From positions 124,001 to 188,000 of the forward strand of contig JADDOH010002005.1 of assembly GCA_016648135.1 (NCBI GenBank): DNA of 64,000 nt, read 5' to 3'. Shown here in pieces: positions 20,728-32,399 of the stretch. The stretch is from Agrypnia vestita. Lineage: Eukaryota > Arthropoda > Insecta > Trichoptera > Phryganeidae. The position numbers and the translations under genes were made by a program. Each line of letters begins with the position of its first letter. Position 1 is the stretch's first letter. The notes beneath the pieces were generated by a model, which saw only the letters and a program-made list of their open reading frames with translations, did not search any database and was not told the origin of the DNA.

Positions 20728-21270
20728 ATTTTTAAAATAAAACACAAATCACTTTGTTTTCACCACTATATTAGATTAAAAAATCTACATGTTTCGAGAA
20801 CAATGTTCTCTTCATCAGGATTATTGTGTACTAATCTTAAAAGTTGAAACAAGCAAATATGTTATGGTGAAGGAGCGGTTGAGGGGGTTGGTGAGAGGAA
20901 GGGGGGGTTCGAGGTGTTGATTATTATGGGTCATTTGGAATGTTAAGTGGAAAAATATTCAAAATAGGATTATGCAAAAATTTCGTCTTTGTATTTATTA
21001 TATTAGACTTAATATTAACATTTTTCCTAATTTCGAGTATTTCTAAATTATTTATTTGAGGTATCTTATAGTTGAAATGTAAAAATTTTAAGCCTGTGTT
21101 ATAATATCAAATGTATGGTCAAATTCGATGTTTTGCGAAATCAGAAAAATTGATTTGTGTTTTTAGATGTTTTGCGAAATCAGAAAAAGTGATTTGTGTT
21201 TTATTTTAATAATAATGTCACCACAAAGTTCAAGCCTTCATACAGAAGAAGAAAAAATATTCTTCGAACA
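20728..21270. mobile_element. Penelope-like terminal-repeat element, inverted ends (copy 2)
   Basis: Same layout as 11590-12050. On the minus strand the left block reads CCTGATGAAGAGAACATTGT, then TCTCGAAACATGTAGATT, then AATCTAATATAGTGGTGAAA. The right side carries only the GTGATTTGTGTTTTATTTTA end and the TCACCACAAAGTTCAAGCC flank. A short duplication (GATGTTTTGCGAAATCAG) sits at 21130-21185. No reverse transcriptase remains. Confidence 0.55.
20791..20818 (-). ncRNA. Hammerhead-ribozyme-like core (CTGATGA-hairpin-GAAAC)
   Basis: Minus strand: CTGATGA, an extra A, a perfect 6-bp stem GAGAAC/GTTCTC with a 3-base loop, then GAAAC, followed by a second small hairpin AGATT/AATCT. Conserved core bases CUGAUGA and GAAA are in hammerhead order, and Penelope-like elements are known to carry hammerheads in their terminal repeats. 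I could not close a convincing helix I or a canonical helix III, so catalysis is unproven. Confidence 0.35.
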
Positions 21271-21439
21271 ATTGATATTTTTATTTGTGGGATGTCATCA
21301 AATGTGACTACTGTAAGGCTTGCTCGTTTTTTTGTTTTTGTTTTTCTTTGTTCTTTAATCCCATTGGCTAGGGACGTCCATGCGAGGGATGTTCTAATAT
21401 CCTGCATCATGATTCAGAAGAAAGGATTGTATTTTAATT

Positions 21440-21669
21440 ACGTGCGAAGGTGAACTTTTGTCACCACCGCCGGCGGCGATCCTACTTCCACAGCATCCTA
21501 GCGCGTCCATCGGCCATGTCCCGAACCCTTCCTCCAGGATGGAGAGCTTCAGGGCGCGCCTGTGGATGCTGCACGCTGCAGGGAAGGACTACTTGGTAGA
21601 CTTTTGCGAGAACACCACCATCCATGGTCTCAATCACATCGTGGCCCCGAACATTCATCCTTTAGAAAG
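21440..21669 (+). CDS. First recognised exon of channel copy A, with altered start region
   Basis: The frame is open from 21413. It encodes GELLSPPPAAILLPQHPS and, after the ATG at 21539, MESFRARLWMLHAAGKDYLV then DFCENTTIHG, ending HPLER at a GTAAAA donor. Copy B has ATGTACGCAGGTGAGCTC where this copy has ACGTGCGAAGGTGAACTT. Either translation starts at 21539, or the exon is entered by splicing at CGAAG|GTGAAC from an exon I cannot see. Confidence 0.7.
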
Positions 21670-24600
21670 GTAAAATAATTTTATTTTTACATATTAATGA
21701 ACGTGTTTTTAATAAAAAAAAACAAATTTTTAAATATCGCTTGAAGTCTCAAAGTGCAGGAGTAAATACAATATATTGTTGAAAATCATCTCTTTATATA
21801 TAAAAAAAAAAAACATTTTGAAATCATAAAAAAACGTAAAAATTTCTTGTAAATTTAAAACATTATAACTTTATTAATATGGAATATTTCTTAATTTACT
21901 TAGTACGGATTCCAGATAATTGAGTAAACTTTATACGTATAAAAAAAACATATTGTGCTCACATAGCAAACCTTTCTTCGCCCTCCAACAATAAAAACGA
22001 TTTTTGGCCGCGGCCTCTCGATTAATGTTTATATTTTCTTAATTATTGTAATTAATGTTCAGTTTATTACTTTTATATGTTCTTAAACAAAGGTTCTATC
22101 TAAGTTACCGCCCTAAAAAAAAAGCAATCTATCATATACATTCTGATATAAATGAATTATAAAAACCCACATTTTCGTAAAAAACGCCGGAATATGCATT
22201 TGCAGTGAATCGTAGAAAACACAAAACTGTTTTGTCGTGAAAAAAGACAAATTAAATTTGTAATACAGGGTGTACCGAAGCAAGTCCACAATACTTTACA
22301 GATGGATTCCTGCCTTGATTATGAGTCGAAAATGTTCAAGCAATCATGACCTAATATCAATAGATAAGGAGCTACGCAATATCAAGACTTGCATTTTTTT
22401 TTAAATATTTCTGACTTATTTTTTACAGAACGTTGAACCATCATTGCGGTAACTTATATCGTTTACGAAAAATTCATTCGTTTCAGTACAAGTTAAATAA
22501 AATAATAAGAACCCGCAGAAATTCCAATCGGAATTGGAAGGTTTTTATCATTTTATGAAACTTGTATTAAACATAATGAATTTAACACATTCAATATAAG
22601 TTGTTGTAATGATAGTCCGACGTTTAACAGAAAAATAGGTCAGAAATGCAAATTTTGATGTTGCATATCTCTATAACTATTGACATTGGGTCGTGGTTGC
22701 TTGAACATTTTTGACTCATAATTAAAGCAGGAATTTACCTGTAAAGTATTGTGGACTATCTCTGTTGTACCCTGTATAAAAAAGTACCTATATTGTTCGT
22801 ACTGTATTTCACGGATCACTGGATCATTTAGTGAATTTTTTTATTTTATCTAAAATGAATGGAGGTATAGTTATGATTACAAGGATCTCGATGATGGTGA
22901 TGGTCCGACTTTGTATTTCGGACCATCGACCGTGTTTGCGTATTTCGATATTTGTAAGTAAGGATTAAGTAAGGAATTGAGACAGTGCAGTGGCGTGACA
23001 AGTACTTACTTGAGAATACTTATGCGTCTGCAGCAATATATGTCGGGGTATGTCAACGTAGACCACACGTAAAATGTTGTTTTCTGATATTCTCCATTGC
23101 GATCTTTTTATTCACAAAACTGTTGTTTTTATTTCATTATTATCGTAAATATAATTTTTTAACCTTTTTAATGCCAGGCGTTAAAAAAAAATTAACAAAA
23201 TTTAATTGCCTGTTTCAGTAAAACACTAAGATTTATAGGTCGACCACAATCAAAAGACCGTTTCCTAGCTTTGTCCGGTAAGAAGAAAGCGGGGTAAAGT
23301 TGCCTGGCAGGCCCGTATTACAAGCCTCAATATGATATTCCAAATTAATATATATTTTTTAGTTTAAAAAAAGGTTAATTTTTTACTTCTTTAATTAAAT
23401 TTAAATTCTTTTGTGTTCATTTTTTGCATCGTAACACATGCTTTCTTTTGAATACGGTCTAAGCGCTTGTTCAGACACAGCGGGAACCGTTCAGTTTCAG
23501 AATCGCGTTTCAAAACATGCGATTTGTGCGAGCGAAAATAAACGTCAGCTTGACAGTTCTGGTGCCGTTCTCCATCTTTGAATATCAGAGATATATTCGC
23601 TCATTACTTTGTTAACGACGGCCGTGTTCCACGGCAAGACACATAAATATCATTCTGTCAGTTCATTTTTGGCGAATAAATACCTACTTCTCTAAAATAC
23701 TCTTTTTTTCCACCATTTCCAAATATCTCCACCAACTCCTGCCAAGCTCGGTTCTTGGCGTATTTGAGTAATCCTCACACTGAAGATCCCATATTACAGG
23801 TCTTTTCTCCACTTCATCAATAAAAAGTTCAATGTCAAAACGATCCATAACCATAGAAAAGAGAATATAATCCACGCGTGCTCCTGTTGTGACATGGAAC
23901 CGTGCGGTGCCCGCAACGCGACTGAACGCTCTCGTAAGGCCCCATAGTAATAGGATCGTGCGGGCGTCGTGCGGGTCTATTTTCTAGCGGTTGGGTTGCG
24001 GGCACCGCAGCGGTTGACTAACCGCACGGTTGTGTCTGAATGATCACATACAAACCTAGGTAAATGAGACCTAGGTAAATAAAAAAAAATAAAAAGGTAA
24101 ATAAAAAAAATAAATACACCTAGGTAAATCTCATGCGATTCTGAAACGGCACGGTTCCCGCTGTGTCTGAACAAACGCTAAGTATAATCGTCCATAAAAT
24201 GCTGGTTATTATCATTCATACAATGCAGATTGACTTTAAATTTACAATACTGAAAATCGTATATCCCTATCTCTGCAAGACCGAAAACTAAGTGTAATAA
24301 CGCTCATGGCATTTAAAGGGTTTTAAATATATTTTTATGTTTACAGCTTTAATTTTGTGGTAGGATGTAATTATTATTTTTAATTAAATAAAAACTTTGA
24401 ATAAACCACTCCAAGCGGTTTATTATTATTTTACTTCAAATCCTTTGGAACTAGCCGTTAGATATTTCAAACCGCTATTAAGATTTGATGCCATTTAGCA
24501 AGCTTTGTCTTGTTGATTTATTGATGAATGTTCCTAGCCTTACTAAAATATAAGCTGTTTATATAAGACTTAACTGCTTGCGCTGTAGATAATTAATAAA

Positions 24601-27600
24601 AATAATTTTCCCATGTTGGGCGCCAATCTTCCACAATACTATTCACTGCAACATTTTAGGACTTTCTGGATGGTGGCTCTTGCAGCAGTTGTATACTTTT
24701 CCGGGTTTCTCGCCAAGTCACAGCTGATCCGATACACCACGAATCCGACCGTCGTGTCCGTAAAGAAGAACTTCAGAGAGTGGTCGACGACCTTCCCAGC
24801 CGTCACCGTGTGCCTCACCGACAGGGTCGACGAAAGACTAGCCGAGGAATATATTAAGAGGTATTTCAAAGTGTGGTCTATTTCATTTTATCTTAACTAG
24901 CAGAAAAATTCAGTAGGTTGCAACTAGATGGTTAAGAACTGGTTAATAAATGCAACTTTATAATACTGACCAATGATCTTGTCCACAGATTCATAAGAGT
25001 CGTTAATTAAGGACAGTGGATATTATACTGTCACCGAATGTATGCGTAATTTGCTATATTGTTGCGAGTGCATTTTTTCTACGACTTACAGTACTTGGAA
25101 CGTGACTCCGTTGGATGAAGAACGTTTCGAGTACTACACTGGTTTCATTCGACTAGTGGCTACTGTATCCTTCCGCTCCAACCTGCGCCTCTTCTGGAAG
25201 TACGAGCATGACCCCACACTGGTGGGCGTGGAACTCATGGCGGTTGCCGTGGCCGTGTCACCTGACACGCGACTCAGAGCGCGATTACATGAGCCCGAGT
25301 ATGCAGTTCGCTGGGTGCCTGTTATGACCGAGATGGGCATATGCAGGACTTTTAACTCGGTGTTCTCCAGGTAAATGGATTTTTCCTAAACTTTTGAGCT
25401 GCACTGAACTTATTTAATTTTTTTTCTTGGGTGTAGGAGCTTTTACTTTTCATCTAGGGACTTGGCAAAATAAAAGGGCTCTAATCATCGGGACATTTGG
25501 TCCGTTCAACTTTACAATTGTACTCAGAGTCATTGAAAATAAAGTCTTTTGAATAATATCAAGCACTTACAGTAAAATCTCACCTGTGAAATAAAAATCT
25601 CTTTATTTTATGAGGTTATTTCTAAAAACGGGGCTAGAGGATAGCTAGTTTTTAATTGTGATTGTCATTTGATGTGTGTTTATATTAAGGGTTGAGGTGT
25701 TTGGGACAAGTTCCTCTCCAAGTCATTTTTTTGTATTATACTAGTGAAGCAAGCATGTATTAGTAAAAATCACTTGACTATTTTCACTATACACGCTCGA
25801 TTCAATTCGAAATGACGATTTTTACAATACATGCAAGGGCAAAATGCTTTCAGATACCAGAGTGTAGAAACATGGCGCATGCAGCAGAAGGTCCCTAATG
25901 CCTTTTCTGCTGAACTACCCGAGAGAAAACTTCTCTCCTGCCACTACATGAGCAAGCAGTGCTATGCCAGACTCACCATCATCAACTCTACTGGAACGGT
26001 ACCTGTTTTACATTTTAGCTGATGAATTCTCATTTTCGACAAGGTACTGCAAGCCAGTACTTAGCCTAACACAAACTTGGACACACTCTGACTTCGGTAC
26101 GGTATTACAAGCCAGTACTTAACCTACACATCAATACATACTTATCACATCAGCCCTGATGATGGACTCTGCAATGGGATCCGAAACTTTGTCCAAAGAG
26201 GTCACATATACATGGCAGAATATCCCAGAAAACTTCACACAGAAGAATTCTCATTCCATTTCATGGGGAGATCGACAGTTCCTGAAAAATGCTACCATTC
26301 CCAGTAACCAGAGCGACCATAATAAAAATAGAGCAAAAAAAAATGAAAATGTATTACATTTAGTGCAAAACAAAATTGGAAAAAATGTAAAATAAGCTCA
26401 TTTCAGTAAGAGGCGGAAAATCTTTGTATAGTTCTATTTCTTGTACTCTTCTTTGCTAATATCACTACCACAAGGCAGAGGGAAATGAAAACATACAGTT
26501 TTGTGTCTTAATATAACCTCATACTTTACACAACGCCACATACCTACATACTTTTGTTATATGTCATTAACAATTGCTTTCTGCAGTACTATGTGCATTC
26601 TCCATGGGAGATAGCAGAAACCACGTCCACATCCACGGGAGTCGTAGAGGAGGGACAGGAGGTGGAGGCGGTGTACCGCGCCCTGCAAGTCCGCTCGGGC
26701 CCGGAGATCAGGGGGTTGGGACGCACGCAGAGGGGTTGTCGTTACCCGAGTGAGGACATATCGTCCACCATTCCAGTTAGAAACAATTTCTATATTATAC
26801 CTGAAATAGCTCTAGACAAGTAACTTATAGTTATCCGGCAAACAAAGTGCCCTCATCTATAAATAAAGATAGAATTTCTTAGTCATGATCTTGGAAACTG
26901 CAATGCAATATACATATATCAAAATCAAGATGAGATTAATGAGAATGTTTGAATTGTAGCCTATTTAAAAATAAAACAGATAACTTAATTTGCCCAATAT
27001 TAATTTACAAACAGGACATTACCGAAGGTTATATTAAACTATTAACTTAACTGAATACTAATTTGTAACCATTGTACCTGCCCACAGGCCTACAGCAACG
27101 CCCTCTGCCAAATAGATTGCAGAAGCAGAATGTCTATCGTCTTCTGCGGGTGCCGACCATTTTTCTACATCGTTGGAAGTAATTAGCTTCCTTAATAAAA
27201 AAATCACAGCTCATGCATTTGCTATTTCAGTTTTCATGTTAGATTATGTTAAATTTCCTATGCATTGCTTGAATTTTGTAATTAAACAATTTAAAATAAA
27301 TTGTGAGATGATTCTTCAGATGGAAAACCATGCCAAGCCAGCGGGATGGCTTGCCTGGGCAGGAGCATGGAAATCCTGATCAACCTCCCTACTAATCTGG
27401 CCAAGTGTCAGTGTGTCCCGCAGTGCACGGAGATTAATTACATATCGCACGATCTGCGGACCAAGCCTTGGTGAGTGTACGCATGCGTGTCTTGTGGTAT
27501 CAGGAGACTGGTTTGCCTGAGCTGAATATACAATAATATTGTTTTCCAGGAATTCATCTACTCGCACAATATTTGACAGGCGCGCTTCAGCCCGCCTAGC

Positions 27601-29498
27601 GCTGCAGATGCCTAAGATCCTCATGCACAAGGCTCTCATTTTCACTCTCGGAGATCTCATAGGTAATATTGTTGTACGATTGCGTTTGTAAATATTTGTT
27701 CTCTATATAACCCTTAATCCTTTGACCAATCTAACCCAATTTTTTTAGGCAACCCCCTGCCGCTATAAGTAAATTTGATTCCTAGGCAACGCCGGGCGTA
27801 AATCTCTAGTAAGCTCCACTCGGTTTGATTTCCATTGAAAGGATTTAGAAAGGTCTACCTACATTTATATGTTCTCCATCAATGCTTATAATAATAATAA
27901 TAATAATGCATTTATTCCAGCGTAACCAAGTTAGGTGTGCAGGACTTGGTCCACCATATTAATATACAAGCGCTTTACAAAAATTATACATAATAAAACA
28001 TAAGTATCAAAAGCTCCGAAAATAGATTAAGAATAATGAACAGTAAGGAGAGCATAAGGAGACACACGTGTACTTGGGGTTTCACACAGTATAAACCACC
28101 TAGATATATCTGTATTATGAATACCGAGATTTCTTTGTAAAATAATGTTTTAAATAAATATATGTTTTAAATAAATAAATAAATGTGGGAAACCGTCATT
28201 TTTAAAAAAGTAAGTTTTTTCATGACATTTTGTCAGTTTCATCCACAATCTCTCAAATCATTTTGGTCCAGCGTTGTTTTTGGACATTATTAGCTCTGCA
28301 GTACTGTATTTTTGAACTTTGAAGAAATTAATTATTGTTCTATTTTAGAAGGGCTACAAATGCTGCAGTATAAATGAACAGATCCAATTTGGTTCAATAC
28401 CATAATTTTTCTACAAAATTTGGTATGCAGAAAACTTTTTATGATATGTACACAGCAATCTTAACTGTGGTAATCTGTGTTATCTACTTGGTATATGGTA
28501 GACCAGTTATATTTTATTCCTGTGGTTGGCAATAACACCACATTTACTTCTTCAATTTAATAACAAAAAATTCAATAATGAAAACCTATATTCTAAACAG
28601 TATTCAATCAATTTTTCAACACGATATGTAGCATTGATTATAATCAGTGCCACACAGGTTATAAAGTTTATGACACATTAAAAAATATTTCACAGTATTT
28701 TATGATAACAAATATTGTATCCAATCGATACGCGTACATAATTATGATACAATGTTGGCAATCCACTCCACTTTTTTCCATTTTTTTGGATGTTTTCATT
28801 CCATTTTTTTGGAAACTTTTTTGTTGTGATAAAATGAAGAATGAACGAATTAGAATTCAAAGTAATGCCGGCCGCAGTGTAGTACAGCGATGGCAAAGCT
28901 TTTTGCGCGTGCCAAAAATTCTCAAATATTATTTTTTGACTGTCTAATGTGCCAGGTGTTTATTTTTTACTTAAGCCGGTGCCACACACTACACATCTAC
29001 TACACGGTGCGTGTAGTAGATGCAAAAAAAAAAAACGAGAAAAGATCTATGAGATGAGTTGGCCATGTAGAACAGTTGAGCGTGGTAAAGATGGTAAAGA
29101 AATATGGGTGGTGAGTATTCAAGGCAGCAGTAACAGAGGGAATATATACAAAAGTCATGACATGACCAGATAAACAAAATATTGGGAAATTCTGTGCCAA
29201 TATAGACAGAAAAATATGCATGAGATGATGTATGAAAGTAGATGAGACAAAAATGATGTGCCAGGACAGAAGAGTGTGGCGATCTATTCTCTCTGCCTAT
29301 CCCTTTAAAATTTAAATAATTTTTTTTCTGTAAATCTAATAATTATTTCCACTTTCAGGATCATTGGGAGGAGTCAGCGCCCTGTGCCTCGGCATCAGTT
29401 TCATTTCTTTCGTAGAACTTTTCATCTGCATTTTCAAGCCAATTCTGAAAGTGTTCTCAGCCAGGAACAAAAATTCTGCTTTAGATTTTTATAATTAA
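21539..29498 (+). CDS. Pickpocket-type DEG/ENaC sodium channel, copy A (nine exons)
   Basis: Exons: 21539-21669, 24660-24860, 25092-25370, 25854-25998, 26587-26775, 27088-27178, 27320-27470, 27550-27662, 29359-29498. Phases agree at every join and give 479 residues with no stop. Family features in order: FCENTTIHGL with the His-Gly gating pair; first membrane helix FWMVALAAVVYFSGFLA; FPAVTVC after it; a Cys-rich extracellular domain (RGCRYPSED; ALCQIDCRSRMSIVFCGCRP; CQCVPQCTEINYISHD); second helix with selectivity motif G-I-S in LCLGISFISFVELFICIF. Members form trimeric amiloride-type Na+ channels at the plasma membrane used in chemo- or mechanosensation. The N-terminus is uncertain. Homology to copy B begins further left (from 21440), but the codon matching B's start ATG is ACG, so I used the first in-frame ATG. 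Exon 5 uses a weak GTTAGA donor in both copies. Ligand and expression are unknown. Confidence 0.92.
22266..22774. mobile_element. 509-bp TA-flanked MITE with long inverted repeats
   Basis: Ends CAGGGTGTACCGAAGCAAGT and, reversed from the right, CAGGGTACAACAGAGATAGT, with about 100 bp of inverted similarity (GGATTCCTGCCTTGATTATG inside) and TA on both sides. This is typical of non-autonomous Tc1/mariner elements. It lies in intron 1 of channel copy A and has no counterpart in copy B. Confidence 0.85.
23463..24178. mobile_element. PIF/Harbinger-like element in intron 1 of copy A
   Basis: Ends GCGCTTGTTCAGACACAGCG and, reversed, GCGTTTGTTCAGACACAGCG; the match extends over about 45 bp. TAA flanks both sides (23460-23462, 24179-24181). 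At 716 bp it is close in size to the 728-bp element at 1451. It carries a MADF-type frame and no transposase. Confidence 0.82.
23684..23875 (-). CDS. MADF-like ORF fragment of the Harbinger element
   Basis: Reads DRFDIELFIDEVEKRPVIWD, then EDYSNTPRTELGRSWWRYLE, then a stop. The F-I-x-x-V-x-x-x-P-x-x-WD...Y...W pattern is the first half of a MADF domain, the DNA-binding partner protein of PIF/Harbinger transposases. It starts at an ATG but is only 63 codons, shorter than a full MADF protein. Confidence 0.6.
   Translation of the reverse strand: MDYILFSMVMDRFDIELFIDEVEKRPVIWDLQCEDYSNTPRTELGRSWWRYLEMVEKKSILEK
26080..26265 (+). repeat. CTGATGA-core repeat in intron 4 of copy A
   Basis: Contains ACATCAGCCCTGATGATGGA, then CTGCAATGGGATCCGAAAC, and GGCAGAATATCCCAGAAAAC, as in the other copies. 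It is preceded by two imperfect units containing AAGCCAGTACTTA. Single orientation. Confidence 0.7.
27885..28200. repeat. Probable LINE 3' end (reverse orientation) with (AAT)n
   Basis: ATAATAATAATAATAATGCA then TTTATTCCAG is the usual reversed end of CR1/jockey-type tails. A short TAAATAAATAAA run stands at 28150-28185. It lies in intron 8 of copy A. Confidence 0.35.
28985..29300 (+). pseudogene. LINE tail in intron 8 of channel copy A
   Basis: Homologous to 43490-43750 in copy B, where the better-preserved reading is GRPRKSWHDQMKK, the GRPRKxWxDQ phrase near the end of many LINE ORF2 proteins. Presence at the same intron position in both paralogues means it was there before the duplication. 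Confidence 0.55.
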
Positions 29499-29499
29499 A

Positions 29500-31120
29500 A
29501 CGCACATTGCCACTTTATCACTAATTAAATATAATTTATACAGGCCCACTTTCGTAAAAATTTTACCTCTTGCTTTTAGTTCTACACTAGTTCTAACTTC
29601 TAGTTGATTTTAAAATTGTCTGATACGAAATTTGTGAAAAAGTGTTTTTAGTGCTTTTTAAAAATAAAACTGATGCACCATTCCTAAATATGGAGGGCAA
29701 AGATTTCCACACTTTTGGATCTACCATAGTTAATGCCTTTTCATTGAACTTAATCTTCTGGCAACATGATTAGTTCTACAGTTCTTCCTGCGGCTGGGGT
29801 TTTATCTGCCAATCTGAGATTTCAATGTTTTATTTATGAAGAAGAGCTTTGCCATGTTATGTTTTGCATTGAACACATCGGTCAACACAATTTAAAATGT
29901 TATTAAGTAGGTATATTGCAATCTATACCATTCTTTAACCTCTGGTAACCAGCGTCTTCATTAAAAATGTTTATAGATTCTATAGCAACTGTATATTTTT
30001 TTGTTATTTTAATAATCCAAGTGTATTTATTACAGTAGCTTACTTAAAAAATAGTAATAAGTATTTATGTATTACAATGTGTAAGGAGATTGGTGTAGTC
30101 CCACACATTCAATTTACAGTATACATATATTGAATAATAATACAATCAAGAAATAATAATAACTCTTAATAATTGTGTGCGCGTTATACAAAGTTAGTTA
30201 AAGGATATACATATGTATTTGAGTCATAAACTTAAATTATTTTCAAACCAACCGAATATTTATAAAATTATGAAACCGATCTGATGGTATGATCTGGCTA
30301 GTTGCTGCCCAAAGTTTGAAATTACTCGTCAATTTATGAATTGTAAAAATGTTTTGATTAGTCAAGAATTATGAATTTTTGTATCGTTATTAAATTGTTT
30401 TGTGCGGTGAAATGTTCGACTAATTTTATTGAATTAATAATTTAGTTAAAATTAATTACTCTTATTGTCACTTAGGTTTATTTTTATATTATTATATTGT
30501 AATAAACAATGTTTAATCAAACCATAAAACTATTCACCGTCATATTACACCTGTCTATAAAAACTTAGTTACTTCTACATACATAGTTCTTTTATGTACT
30601 AATCAATGTTAATAGAAAGCTAGAATAAAATGGAATGCACTTTTAGATATATCTGAAGTTGGTTAGTCATGCAGTGCAGATATCTACTACTAGCATTAAA
30701 AAACCTGGGACCCCATCACATAAATGTCAAATATATTGCGAAATAAAAATACTAAAATAAAATATGAATATCTATTTATTTTATTAATACATACTTAAAA
30801 ATTAACTGTGTTCTTTTGTCCTTATTAGTACTTATTATAAAAACACAGGAGTATTCAAAGAACATGCTGATAAGGATGCATTTTACTGATAAGAATTTAA
30901 AATTATTTTCCTACATCAGAAAATTGAAAAATAAAATAACTCTGGTAACAGATGAGACTGAACAGAATGAGTCCAGTTGTAACTATTTTTTTAATTATCA
31001 ATTCAATCAATTATGAGAGAAAATGATTTGATTAGAAACAAATTGACTAGTATTTATATTGAAATGAATGGACATTGAGTTGATTTTTATGATAAATATA
31101 CCATATATGTATATTGATAT
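29500..31120. other. 3' flank of channel copy A, duplicated in copy B
   Basis: Segments at 29510-29760, 30830-30890 and 31030-31110 align with 46325-46590, 47735-47790 and 47940-48020. No other gene is seen. Confidence 0.6.
29663..29668 (+). promoter_or_regulatory. Polyadenylation signal of channel copy A
   Basis: AATAAA 165 bases after the stop, in a context (TTTTTAAAAATAAAACT) conserved in copy B at 46486-46491. Confidence 0.55.
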
Positions 31121-31121
31121 A

Positions 31122-31815
31122 GGCGCCTGAGTATGAACAAAAATCCCACAATAGTGTTCAACACCTGGAAAGGCTAAGAGCCCACCGAACTATAGCTAAA
31201 TGGTCATAGTTTCCCAAATAGCACCCTTTCCGAGAAGTGATTGGCTGGGTCATCTCCGCCGCCATCGAAAGAATATAAAAGCCATGAACGTTTACCATCT
31301 GGCAGGTTAATCTGTTCGGAAAGCGCTTCCAACAGCCCTCGCTTTCTTAGGAGGTGTCCAGGAGGTATTATTGACGAACCTAGAGAACCATATCACCGCC
31401 GCAGTTGAGTCTTCTCCTGGTGGACTGAGTCGGTACCAATTAGAGTTTGTCTGAAGCTCGAGTCAAATTGTATGTTCATCTCCAAAATATCTCTCAGCCT
31501 GAGATTTCACCGGTCTTACCGTCGAACTTTTTCTCTCTATAATATAATAGCCGGCAAACATCTTGAACAATGGCTTCGGCTGTGCAGAAGACAAATTTTG
31601 GGTCTCAGGGGTGAGGTAGTATGGATTGTACATGCGTAAACTTTCCCCCACAAGATGTTTGTCGGCTACTGTACCTGTGCATATTTTCAATGTGTTTTTT
31701 TAAAATATTTATATTGTTTTCTTGAAATTAAATGAATTCTTGTTGTGATAAAAACTTCTCCTTATTTCCACGCCCTTGTCACTTGTGCATATATTGAAAC
31801 AATCCGATCCGTTTC
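31122..31815 (+). mobile_element. Insertion specific to the copy A flank, LTR-like
   Basis: The corresponding site downstream of copy B lacks this roughly 690-bp stretch. It contains a promoter-like GAATATAAAAGCCATGAACG near 31270 and GC-richer leader-like sequence, suggesting a solo LTR. I could not fix TG...CA ends or a target duplication. A small MITE (31545-31671) is nested in it. Confidence 0.4.
31545..31671. mobile_element. Small TA-flanked MITE, copy 1
   Basis: Left TAATAGCCGGCAAACATCTT, right reversed CAGTAGCCGACAAACATCTT, TA on both sides. The internal AGAAGACAAATTTT and CATGCGTAAACTT phrases match the copy at 61019-61160. Confidence 0.75.
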
Positions 31816-32395
31816 AATATAATAAACACTTTTAGTTTTAACAGTTAATAATAAAATTGAGAAGGATATTTTTTTTCATTTATTCACACCAAATCGATTG
31901 CTCAACTATGTCCTTTAAAAGTTCTATGGGAAAAATGAATAAGTAATAATGGATAAGTATTTTATTTCTACATTGGAAAATTGAAAAATAACTCCTGTAC
32001 AAGCTGATAGCAGATGACACGGAAAAGAGTTAGAGGCAGGTGACACTGTGCTAGTAGTCGGCTGTTATCACGTCAACAGTTTCTTTGTCCCTCATTATAC
32101 TTACTTTATATATTTACTGAACTTGTACATCTTCATTTGCTCCCAGAGCTTAACTCCGGAGAGAAATAAACATCAACAATCAAAACACGCTTTCATTCCA
32201 GGAACTCCAAACCTTACCTAAACATAGATAGATTTAGACCAGATAAAATAACCACCCTTTGATGCAGATTTATGAAAACTCGGACTATTCTGTGGAAATT
32301 CAGAGCTGCATTCTTCCGGATGAAAAAGGAATTACGCAGCCATGACCTAAACCTAAATTTACATATAAGAATGATACAATGTTCCCTGTAATTTA
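31816..32395. other. End of the duplicated flank, then unassigned DNA
   Basis: Up to about 31930 the sequence matches 48025-48130 (GAGAAGGATA...AAATCGATTGCTC). Then comes a block at 32105-32215 (TTGTACATCTTCATTTGCTC, GAAATAAACA) also found at 49828-49915. No gene. Confidence 0.45.
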
Positions 32396-32399
32396 ATGT

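Noticed and set aside
26554..26823. Open frame running past exon 5 of copy A
   Set aside because: The extension after IPVRNN is read-through into the intron. Both copies share a GTTAGA donor after ...IP, and the next exon fits in phase 0.
27316..27660. 114-codon minus-strand frame
   Set aside because: Antisense of exons 7 and 8 of copy A plus intron; no independent support.
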